DNA of 64,000 nt from Symbiodinium natans (Eukaryota; Sar; Dinophyceae; Suessiales; Symbiodiniaceae): positions 531,099-595,098 of the forward strand of contig CAJNDS010002174.1 of the NCBI GenBank assembly GCA_905221605.1, read 5' to 3'. The notes under the pieces are model-generated. The model worked only from the letters and a program-made list of their open reading frames with translations, made no database searches and was not told the DNA's origin. Numbering within the stretch: position 1 is the stretch's first letter; each line of letters begins with the position of its first letter. The position numbers and the translations under genes were made by a program. Shown here in pieces: positions 17,601 through 20,545 of the stretch.

Positions 17601-20426
17601 CAATGGTAGTATGCAGAAGGGTAAAACTAACCGTCGTCATCATAGTCGTAATTACTCAAGATACGGTGGCTCCGGTACTGTGGCCTTTGTGGGGCTCATA
17701 TGACTCGGGTTTAGGGTGCAGGGCTTAGGATTCCAGGGGTTTGGGGTGAAAGGGTTTAGGGTTCAGGAGTATAGGGTTAGGGTTATAGGGTTTTAGAGTT
17801 TAGGGTTTAGGAGCTCATGTGATTTCGTATTGAGGGTACCCCAAAAGCGACAGCTGTAGGGTTTGCTTCCCTTGTTGGGTTTAGGGGACGCTAGATCCAA
17901 GCCATGCTGTGAGGGTTTAGGGTTTAGGGTTTAGGGTTTAGGGTTTAGGGTTTAGGGTTTAGGGTTTAGGGTTTAGGGTTTAGGGCACAAAGCACCTAAA
18001 CCCCAACCCGGTATTAGTTGCAGCAGGCACTCCGTGTAGACGAAGCTAGCGGTTTTCAGCCTCAAAGATGGCTGGAGTTCGGGGCTGCTTGGTCCAGAGC
18101 TCCTACTCTGTTGCCCTACAGGGTTTCGTTTTTGGAGTTCGTGTAGGGAGTTTAGGAGGGTTTAGGGTTTAGGGTTTAGGGTTTAGGGTTTAGGGTTTAG
18201 GGTTTAGGGTTTAGGGTTTAGGGTTTAGGGTTTGTTAGGGGGTGGAGGGTTCTGCTTGAGACAGGCTGATGTTCACAGTGTCCTTCGCCCTCCTGACATT
18301 GAGCTTCGTGTCCCTGACGCAGGCAGGTCGTTGGATGGATCCCCGAACTCCTAGTAAAAGGGTAGCCCAGTGGTACCCTTTTCCCATTTTCTGGTTCAAG
18401 GTTCCCGTATAAAATAACCCACCCAGAAAAGGGTACCCTTATTTCAATGTGATTAATGGGCTACCAAGCTATAAACACTAGTCAACCCTAAAAACTTAAA
18501 CCCTACGCCTTTAAACCCGAGTCACCTAAACCCTAAGCCCTGAACCCTACTTGACCGCCAAAATAGTCACTTTCAGAGCCTCCACGGCTTCGGCGAGGAG
18601 GGTTCCGTGCGTGGAAGGGTCCCGGGCGCGCGCAGGCTTAGGGTGCACGTAAATTCTAGCTTCGCATGGATTCCCTAAATTACAGAAGCCTTATAGACTC
18701 TCTCCATCCCTATACACTCTGTGGGTAGGTATGTAGGGTTTGTAAAATAACCCCCAAACCCTAAACGCTCAATCTTACTAAGGGGTTAGAGTGGTACAGT
18801 ATTCTAGGGTATATGATGTTATTTCTAGAGTTCAATTTGAAACTCTAGTGTGGGACGTGCCTCTTGGACGTGGACATCCACATTTTCGGGTTTAGGGTTT
18901 AGGGTTCAGGGTTCAGGGTTTGGGGCTTCTAGGTTTAGGAGTTAGGGTCTGAGTGGCAGGCAAATACAAGAAGCCTTTAGCACAAATTCGAAATTCCTGG
19001 GCGCCCTCATGGAAGACATCTTCAGGCCCCCCCCCCCTTAGTCCTAAACCCCGGAATCTCTAAACCCCGTAAACCTGAACCCCTAAACACGTTAAACCCT
19101 CAACATTCAAACCACCCCTAAACCCTATAAACATTAAACCTTAAAGTCCTAAACCAAACAGTAATCCTTAAAACCCTAAAACCGAAGACGTGAAACCCTC
19201 AAACCCTAAACCCCTAGAAGCCCTAAACCCCGAAACCCCTAGAAGACTGAACCCCAAACCTCAAACCCTAAACCCAAACCCTAAACGACCCAGGCCTTGC
19301 TGTACCTGGACGCTGCCCGTCGGCTTCCCAACAGAGCGCCGCAGCAACGGGATGAATGTTTGGCGATTCAGGGGTTTAGGGTTTAGGGCTTCGGGTTTGG
19401 GGCTTAGGGTGTAGGGTTTGGGGTTTAGGGTTTAGTGTTTAGGGTTTCCCAAAGCCCTGAACCCGAACATTTGCCTTGAGGCCCGGTGCTTGACATCGCG
19501 AAGGGGAAGACAGTGGCCTTGCTGACCATGTCCCGCTCTGAGATCGCGGTTGTTTACAGGGTTTAGGGTTTAGGGTTTAGGGTTTAGGGTTTAGGGTTTA
19601 GGGTTCCCTGAACGCCAACCCTAATCCTTGTAAAGCCCAAACCCATAAGCTCTCAATCCCAACACTTCACCCACCACTTGCCTTTTCCCTTTTCCTCGTA
19701 CCTCTAGCCTTACACCTTAGCCCGTCTAGGCGCCTAAACCCTACAAGCCCTGATTGTTTTTTTCATAATTATCCCTGACCTTCCTAAAGCCATGGAAAAC
19801 CAGGCCGTTGCCACAAAGACTAGGATTTTCCCGGTCGCTCGTCGAACAGCCGAAAAACGGGATTTGCATACCAATGCTATTCATAGACATGACCCATCCC
19901 AAAAAAACTATATTTAACCCCCTTGGTTGTTTAAGGACGTTTCTTGAAAAAGCAACGATTTACCTCCGATAACTTTTCCGGGCCATTCGGCCCCAAAGCC
20001 ACGATTTACCTCAGATGCTTGGTGGGTTTGGATTTGGGCTTGGGGCTTGGGGTTGAGGGTCCCTCAGGGGGTTTAGGGTTCAGTGAATCAACCCCTAACC
20101 CTGGGGGTTTGGGGTTCGTGCTTAAGGCCAAGGCTTAAGGTACCAACCCTTGGATTTTGGGCTTGGAGTTAAGGGTTTAGGCCTCAAGGTAGCACCCCGA
20201 GGACACTGAACCCTGAACCCTAAACCCTGCCGATCTCGAGTTCTTTTTTCAGACCCGGGCTCGCTTTCGAGCAGACTCGTTTAGGTCCAGCCGGCGAATT
20301 TTGTACTTCATCGCCATGCAGCGAAAGCCTGCCAGCTTGAGCACACTTCGCTCCATGCTCGCCTTCCTCTTCACCCGAGCAGAGAGCCCTCAGTCCCAGG
20401 TTTGGCGGAAACAGTTCAGGGCTTAA
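1887..20426 (+). CDS. Multi-exon plus-strand gene(s), micro-exons in telomere-repeat introns
   Basis: This is an envelope for a chain of short coding islands, all open in the plus direction, the best of which are listed separately. Several have exact splice sites: 13903-13980, 16290-16351, 17447-17502, 19294-19373, 19481-19560 and the terminal exon 20253-20426. Introns are about 200-3000 bp and are packed with TTTAGGG/CCCTAAA arrays and fold-back elements. Several exons are hydrophobic (8223-8324, 14857-14925, 16290-16351, 18261-18326), so at least one product may be a membrane protein. Whether this is one gene or several cannot be decided, no start codon is fixed, and some exons are surely missed. 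The product is not recognised. Confidence 0.45.
2401..2453 (+). CDS. Candidate exon (Ala/Lys helix-like)
   Basis: A GTTCCAG acceptor ends at 2400. The frame ENAARLASKQVASLSS looks like an amphipathic helix, and a GG|GTGAAT donor follows, immediately before the telomere-like array at 2464. No family is assigned. Confidence 0.4.
2602..2713 (+). mobile_element. Fold-back element family A, copy 1
   Basis: The left end GCAGCCCAGTGGTACCCTTA and the right end GGTTACCGGGCTACCAAC are inverted. The inner arms CCCCTTTTTTTTGGGTT and AACCCAAAAAAGGG also pair, giving one long hairpin of about 110 bp. Other copies are at 4914, 12601, 13557, 15158, 18361 and 63446. Confidence 0.75.
2823..2896 (+). CDS. Candidate exon, plus gene
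   Basis: The frame reads HLLERIPTSVRLTQALRAAS and is helix-like, with codon composition (GC-rich third positions) similar to neighbouring exons. It lies between fold-back element A copy 1 and the array at 2920. Splice boundaries are only approximate. Confidence 0.4.
2981..3085 (+). CDS. Candidate exon, plus gene
   Basis: This is an open segment of about 35 codons directly after a TTTAGGG array (2920-2970). It reads LVASLDRTASEHLSYSLK and then EACLGPSIHRPKQM, a plausible soluble helix. The next array begins at 3090. The acceptor probably lies in the end of the repeat. Confidence 0.4.
3525..3602 (+). CDS. Candidate exon, Ser/Asp then Gln/Lys rich
   Basis: The frame reads STDSDSEQRPHQKQKAGLQA and ends at a GCC|GTGGGT donor that runs straight into the TTTAGGG array at 3605. 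The upstream side is a CCCTAAA array (3412-3490), so this exon is flanked by arrays of opposite orientation. Confidence 0.4.
3834..3938 (+). mobile_element. Fold-back element family B, copy 1
   Basis: It begins CTTAGTAGTAGAGTGGGTAA and ends with a GTACTGGACAACTAAG box. The inner arms TAACCTTTAACCTTTTTGGG and the CCCAAAGGTTAACCTTTA type pair. A second copy with the same length and ends lies at 38917-39024. Confidence 0.8.
3942..4045 (+). CDS. Candidate exon, plus gene
   Basis: It starts just downstream of element B copy 1 and is open for about 34 codons, including LITKPQDSGPKMPSP and LDMRGVVDVYVWV. The array at 4046-4122 follows directly. No family is recognised. Confidence 0.35.
4122..4291 (+). 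CDS. Candidate exon, alanine-rich
   Basis: This is a longer open segment of about 56 codons directly after the array at 4046-4122. It reads LGLMGLPYRGLAQEPQ and then an Ala-rich helix (RAAAAQGSPALAAAAMACL), ending at an AAATG|GTCAGG donor before the next array. The composition is protein-like, but the family is not recognised. Confidence 0.45.
4375..4635. other. Unique island, coding strand unclear
   Basis: This is a non-repetitive stretch between arrays. Both strands have an ORF (4394-4669 plus, 4356-4589 minus). Neither has convincing splice sites or a recognisable motif, so no exon is called. Confidence 0.3.
4914..5050 (+). mobile_element. Fold-back element family A, copy 2
   Basis: It starts GTAGCCCAGTGGTACCCC, with inner CCCCTTTTGTTTT and an AAAAGGGTGCCCTTATTGTG arm. 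The right terminus is decayed, ending near 5050. A G-rich insert lies at about 4960-4977. Confidence 0.65.
5051..5440. other. No gene seen; T- and G-rich filler
   Basis: The stretch contains poly-T and poly-G runs (5198-5237) and scattered degenerate TTTAGGG. No exon with both splice sites and protein-like composition was found. Confidence 0.4.
5640..5690. repeat. (TA)n and (TTTA)n microsatellite
   Basis: (TA) repeats at about 5639-5670 are followed by ATTT tetramers to 5690. They separate a CCCTAAA array (5553-5631) from the 21-bp minisatellite. Confidence 0.85.
5703..6042. repeat. 21-bp minisatellite, about 16 units
   Basis: The unit TTCGTCGAATAAGCCAAGYCC is repeated about 16 times with few changes. 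Because 21 is a multiple of 3, it stays open on both strands: a plus reading of SPSSNKP heptapeptides (5699-6121) and a minus reading of AYSTKDL heptapeptides (5685-6014). The last three units diverge in step. Neither reading has flanking splice signals or unique sequence, so I annotate it as a repeat rather than a gene. Confidence 0.85.
6350..6840. other. Mostly degenerate repeat; no firm exon
   Basis: Unique pieces at 6350-6480 and 6540-6660 alternate with TTTAGGG and CCCTATAAAC-like degenerate repeats. The ORF at 6348-6650 runs through repeat (FRLSGIRGLGFRVQ) and is not supported as a gene. Confidence 0.35.
6845..6985 (+). CDS. Candidate exon, plus gene
   Basis: The plus frame is open across a unique island: AVWQSAFGGLPHSPH, then ILDDPAVVVLGQQSSADL. 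The second half is notably protein-like. Splice boundaries were not determined. A degenerate C-rich repeat lies upstream and a short CCCTAAA array downstream. Confidence 0.4.
7158..7293 (-). mobile_element. Fold-back element family E, inverted copy
   Basis: The ends are GTACATGGTCCCTTAGCAT and a GGACCATATTAAGGGCCC box. The reverse complement of this segment matches 38609-38742 in order (GGGCCC, TTTAAAG, TATAGGGTATATA, AAGGGG, GGTCCC), so it is the same element in the opposite orientation. Confidence 0.6.
7636..7672. repeat. Short palindrome
   Basis: GGGTCCATGTACC and a GTACATGGGTCC-type arm flank a TATAGATAC loop. It may be a solo end of one of the nearby fold-back families. Confidence 0.5.
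8034..8096 (+). CDS. Exon, plus gene
   Basis: It immediately follows the TTTAGGG array 7978-8033 and is open for 21 codons (ELVTRQAEIILAMWGF, then RLNSA), ending at an AGCGCG|GTAATA donor. The acceptor is probably the last GGGTTTAG of the array. The product is unknown. Confidence 0.45.
8223..8324 (+). CDS. Exon with a predicted membrane helix
   Basis: The acceptor is GGGGTCCAG ending at 8222 and the donor GATA|GTACCC. The frame carries a hydrophobic segment (AYLAWVIRVMLLIYAPVSA) of about 19 residues followed by ADPD, consistent with a transmembrane helix. The pattern is loosely like the last helix of DUF21/CNNM-type proteins, but this is too short for an assignment. Confidence 0.5.
8622..8730. 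mobile_element. Fold-back element family H with poly-C core
   Basis: The terminal pair ATCATGGTCCCTTTAGGTACC and AAAAGGGACCATG flanks an unstable C tract of about 20 at 8683-8702. Related copies are at 53072-53140 and 58145-58240. ORFs across the C tract (8626-8872) are spurious poly-Gly/poly-Pro. Confidence 0.6.
9421..9517 (+). CDS. Candidate exon, plus gene
   Basis: Open plus frame VSLRKGDGQDLAICRLRRP, then ALDLQAHDELFS, following a T/G-rich tract that could serve as a polypyrimidine region. The composition is protein-like, but the boundaries are not exact. Confidence 0.4.
9605..9840. repeat. Minisatellite, ~65-bp unit, about 3.5 copies
   Basis: The box CCATGTAAGATNGGGTCCC recurs at about 9619, 9687, 9749 and (diverged) 9813, giving spacings of 68, 62 and 64 bp. 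Between the boxes lies a conserved GTTCTT..AGNGAGAGGCC segment. The ORF 9599-9790 minus is the translation of this repeat and is not called a gene. Confidence 0.75.
9983..10080 (-). repeat. CCCTAAA array (C-rich on plus)
   Basis: About 13 units, the last ones CCCTGAA variants. It faces the opposite-orientation array at 10194-10270 across the exon 10086-10193, making an inverted pair around that exon. Confidence 0.95.
10086..10193 (+). CDS. Exon between inverted telomeric arrays
   Basis: The open frame EAHAEVLLLLPDSGPAGRAL continues through a Thr/Pro segment to CCTGG|GTTTAG, so the splice donor is the first unit of the downstream array. The upstream boundary lies at the end of a CCCTAAA array. 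Family unknown. Confidence 0.45.
10194..10270 (+). repeat. TTTAGGG array, 11 units
   Basis: A pure heptamer run. Its first bases (GTTTAG) form the likely donor of the exon ending at 10193, and its end (TTTAG|G) the likely acceptor of the exon starting at 10271. Confidence 0.97.
10271..10383 (+). CDS. Exon after array-supplied acceptor
   Basis: It follows GGTTTAG at the end of the array. Open plus frame MKTLSWHGLSRGLQP, then SEARSDLAGCDARDL. Its distal boundary is probably near CACGTGGGG. The product is unknown. Confidence 0.4.
10935..11245 (-). repeat. CCCTAAA arrays with CCTTAAA variants
   Basis: Two C-rich blocks (10935-11025, 11150-11245) flank a unique GC-rich island at 11026-11130. The second block contains CCTTAAA units, an A/T-shifted variant of the heptamer. 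Confidence 0.9.
11835..11915 (-). repeat. CCCTAAA array
   Basis: About 8 pure units following an 11760-11812 array of opposite orientation, so the two can pair. Confidence 0.95.
12296..12608 (+). CDS. Longest plausible exon of plus gene, cut by element A
   Basis: The acceptor GGCATGCAG ends at 12295, and the frame is open for 104 codons: FESCGSPLPEAYVSKK, a Ser/Asp stretch, a hydrophobic MECMVFLLATPSL segment and EMTEKLLEKECPLG. The coding-like composition ends at CAGTG|GTACCC. This GT lies inside the terminal repeat of fold-back element A copy 3, so the element supplies the donor. No protein family is recognised. Frame, length and codon use make this one of the best exons of the plus gene. 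Confidence 0.6.
12601..12706 (+). mobile_element. Fold-back element family A, copy 3 (introner candidate)
   Basis: It starts GCCCAGTGGTACCCTTTACC, with inner arms CCGTTTTTTGGGG and CCAACCAAAGAAAGGGTGCCC, and decays near 12706. It sits directly at the end of exon 12296-12608, and its GT at 12609-12610 is the only good donor there. Confidence 0.65.
12905..13010. mobile_element. Fold-back element family I, copy 1
   Basis: CCCAAAATTGGGGTACCCCT and AAAAGGTACCCCTATTTTCGG are inverted arms around a short core. Related copies are at 14234-14335 and 52868-52985. Confidence 0.55.
13196..13273 (+). repeat. TTTAGGG array, ~11 units
   Basis: A pure run ending GGGTTTAG at 13273, which is the apparent splice acceptor of the following exon. 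Confidence 0.97.
13274..13363 (+). CDS. Exon with array-supplied acceptor
   Basis: Directly after TTTAG the frame LHTEAAFGAILPSVLQP, then ECGSQPLTRVHMG, is open, ending before a second array (13380-13430). This is one of the clearest cases where the telomere-like repeat itself would provide the AG. Confidence 0.45.
13557..13668 (+). mobile_element. Fold-back element family A, copy 4
   Basis: Left end CTTGGTAGCCCAGCGGTACCC and right end GGTTACTGGGGTACCAAG; the inner arm CCCCTTTTTTGTTTTGGG is present. Its complete ends define the terminal inverted repeat of the family. Confidence 0.8.
13770..13890 (-). repeat. CCCTCAA variant array
   Basis: The heptamer CCCTCAA, and its CCCCTCAA octamer, replaces CCCTAAA for about 15 units. 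A single-base variant has been locally homogenised. It sits just upstream of the acceptor of exon 13903-13980. Confidence 0.9.
13903..13980 (+). CDS. Exon with exact GT-AG boundaries
   Basis: The acceptor CTCATCTTTCAG ends at 13902 and the donor TGT|GTCCCT is at 13981. Exactly 26 codons are open: FILRPREPRSTQYGTAEQ, then YALEPLRC. A variant array precedes it and a CCCTAAA array follows (13983-14022). The polypyrimidine tract and symmetric length make it a high-quality exon; the family is unknown. Confidence 0.6.
14110..14205. repeat. GAAG/GGAA microsatellite
   Basis: (GGAAGGAA)n-like purine repeat. The overlapping ORFs (KEGRKEG, SFLPSFLPS) are low complexity. Confidence 0.85.
14234..14335. 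mobile_element. Fold-back element family I, copy 2
   Basis: CCAAATAGGGGTTTCCGAAA and GGGGGTCCCCTTTTTTCG arms around ATTGGGGGTACCCTATT. Shares the pattern of 12905-13010 and 52868-52985. Confidence 0.5.
14437..14516 (+). mobile_element. Fold-back element family E, short copy
   Basis: GGTAGTTCTATGGTCCCTTAG through GGGGTCCCC to TTAAGGGCCCTTAA. The ends and order match part of 38609-38742. A CCCTAAA array begins immediately downstream (14521). Confidence 0.5.
14521..14602 (-). repeat. CCCTAAA array
   Basis: About 11 pure units adjoining element E. Confidence 0.95.
14810..14925 (+). CDS. Candidate exon with signal-peptide-like segment
   Basis: Within the open plus frame, an internal ATG at 14857 starts MSTALALVAPLVLVFLAQAR, which has the n-h-c layout and an AQA|R end typical of a secretory signal, or a membrane helix. 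A shifted frame is also open (TQSLCALAEDHVHC), so the frame is uncertain. Fold-back element D begins at 14947. Confidence 0.4.
14947..15138. mobile_element. Fold-back element family D, copy 1, carrying a telomeric array
   Basis: Ends ATGGGTTCCCCTACTACCCC and GGTAGCAGGGAAACCCAT; subterminal CTACCCCCCTC and GGGGGGGTAGTATAGAGGGG also pair. A four-unit TTTAGGG array (14978-15005) lies inside the left arm. Copy 2 at 55634-55793 lacks the array. Confidence 0.7.
15158..15240 (+). mobile_element. Fold-back element family A, copy 5 (deleted)
   Basis: It begins CTTGGTAGCCCAGTGGTATT, retains TTGGTTTTGGGTTC and TGCCCTTATGATACGATGGTT, and ends near CGCCAAG. Shorter than the other copies. Confidence 0.6.
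15572..15670 (+). mobile_element. Fold-back element family C, copy 1
   Basis: CTATATCCCCCTCGGGATT, TTTGTTCTGATAAAAACCC, AAGAGGATAT and TTAAGGTCCTAAGGGGAGT appear in the same order as at 54148-54248. The arms CCCTCGGG../..CCCAAGAGG pair partially. Confidence 0.75.
15986..16132 (+). CDS. Candidate exon, plus gene
   Basis: Open plus frame including VALYPSLFGLRVPSK, then QGVLLRFVLIGYFLKG. The second part is hydrophobic enough for a membrane helix. The boundaries are not exact; a GGGGTTTGG-rich degenerate array begins at 16137. Confidence 0.35.
16290..16351 (+). CDS. Exon with exact GT-AG boundaries, membrane helix
   Basis: Acceptor GGGGAATGCAG ends at 16289; donor CCTGG|GTCTCA. The 62-nt exon encodes ADVVCGALMGLMLSTFVSAW, a 20-residue hydrophobic stretch with small residues, i.e. 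a probable transmembrane helix. Together with 8223-8324 and 18261-18326 this suggests a polytopic membrane protein. Confidence 0.55.
16440..16800. repeat. GGGGCCAGGGCACCAGAGCAAAAGC minisatellite
   Basis: A box of the type GGGGCCARGGCAYCAGAGC plus AAAAGC and an AACTT-containing tail recurs about eight times with spacing of roughly 40-50 bp. A short TTTAGGG segment (16675-16702) interrupts it. The minus ORF 16400-16729 (repeated ALAPxG/CSD motifs) is the translation of this repeat and is not supported as a gene. Confidence 0.75.
17080..17205 (-). repeat. CCCTAAA/CCCTGAA mixed array
   Basis: About 17 units, the centre being CCCTGAA variants flanked by canonical units on both sides. Confidence 0.93.
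17447..17502 (+). CDS. Exon with exact GT-AG boundaries
   Basis: Acceptor CCCCACAG ends at 17446; donor CCAT|GTGAGT is the canonical eukaryotic consensus. It encodes GKVFFGMVMERALVDSRP. The family is not recognised. Confidence 0.55.
17913..17985 (+). repeat. TTTAGGG array, ~10 units
   Basis: A pure run in an intron of the plus gene. Confidence 0.97.
18159..18235 (+). repeat. TTTAGGG array, ~11 units
   Basis: A pure run directly upstream of the exon at 18261-18326. Confidence 0.97.
18261..18326 (+). CDS. Exon, membrane helix
   Basis: Acceptor TGCTTGAG; donor CAGGCAG|GTCGTT. It encodes MFTVSFALLTLSFVSLTQ, strongly hydrophobic. Element A copy 6 lies 34 bp downstream in the intron. Confidence 0.45.
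18361..18467 (+). mobile_element. Fold-back element family A, copy 6
   Basis: GGTAGCCCAGTGGTACCCTTT at the left and AATGGGCTACCAAG at the right; CCCATTTTCTGG and CCCAGAAAAGGGTACCC are inner arms. This is the best-preserved copy. Confidence 0.85.
18480..19285. other. No firm gene; degenerate repeats
   Basis: Holds scattered CCCTAAAC fragments, a short fold-back near 18780-18850 (TCTAGAGTTCAA/TTGAAACTCTAG) and unique GC-rich pieces (18555-18640, 18960-19040). No exon with acceptable boundaries was found. Confidence 0.35.
19294..19373 (+). CDS. Exon, plus gene
   Basis: Acceptor AAACGACCCAG ends at 19293; donor GGG|GTTTAG is the start of a TTTAGGG tract. Encodes ALLYLDAARRLPNRAP and QQRDECLAIQ, a helical, protein-like sequence. 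No family is assigned. Confidence 0.55.
19481..19560 (+). CDS. Exon whose donor is the first unit of a telomeric array
   Basis: Acceptor TTGCCTTGAG; frame PVLDIAKGKTVALLTM, then SRSEIAVVYR; donor TACAGG|GTTTAG at 19561, exactly where a six-unit TTTAGGG array begins. A faint likeness to the ..M..GE.a.. stretch of FKBP-type isomerase domains was considered but is too short to use. Confidence 0.55.
19561..19604 (+). repeat. TTTAGGG array starting at the splice donor
   Basis: Six units beginning GTTTAGGG at the exon edge; it supplies the GT of the intron. Confidence 0.95.
19610..20250. other. Intron-like, no exon called
   Basis: Contains C-rich pyrimidine tracts (19660-19720), the repeated phrase ACGATTTACCTC at 19954 and 20001, and degenerate GGGGTTTGG. 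A polypyrimidine tract TTCTTTTTTCAG ends it and is the acceptor of the terminal exon. Confidence 0.4.
20253..20426 (+). CDS. Terminal exon of the plus gene
   Basis: Acceptor TTCTTTTTTCAG ends at 20252. Exactly 58 codons follow, with TAA at 20424-20426. The product is Arg/Ser-rich and basic (TRARFRADSFRSSRR, then ILYFIAMQRKPASLS, ending VWRKQFRA). A possible internal donor CAG|GTTTGG at 20400 would end coding earlier. The stop lies 6-8 bp beyond the stop codon of the convergent minus gene, so the two coding regions overlap tail to tail. Confidence 0.6.
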   Translation, partial: TRARFRADSFRSSRRILYFIAMQRKPASLSTLRSMLAFLFTRAESPQSQVWRKQFRA

Positions 20427-20545
20427 GGGTCTCTAGTGCAGCCAAGGCTCTTTTGAGGTACCCCATCTGGTCTTCGTCCAGGGCACCGTGAAGATGCCTC
20501 TGGTTCAGTCCTCGAGCAACAGGGTCCCAAGGCTACAAAAGCCTA
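20416..20545 (-). CDS. Last exon of the minus family gene
   Basis: Encodes DPVARGLNQRHLHGAL, then DEDQMGYLKRALAALETLKP and a TGA stop at 20416-20418. The ALDEDQMGYLKR motif corresponds to the conserved CxxDED.xG.+ segment near the C-terminus of the family. Its stop overlaps the end of the convergent plus-strand gene. Confidence 0.6.

Noticed and set aside
19481-19560. FKBP-type isomerase exon
   Set aside because: The likeness covers fewer than ten residues and neighbouring exons do not extend it.
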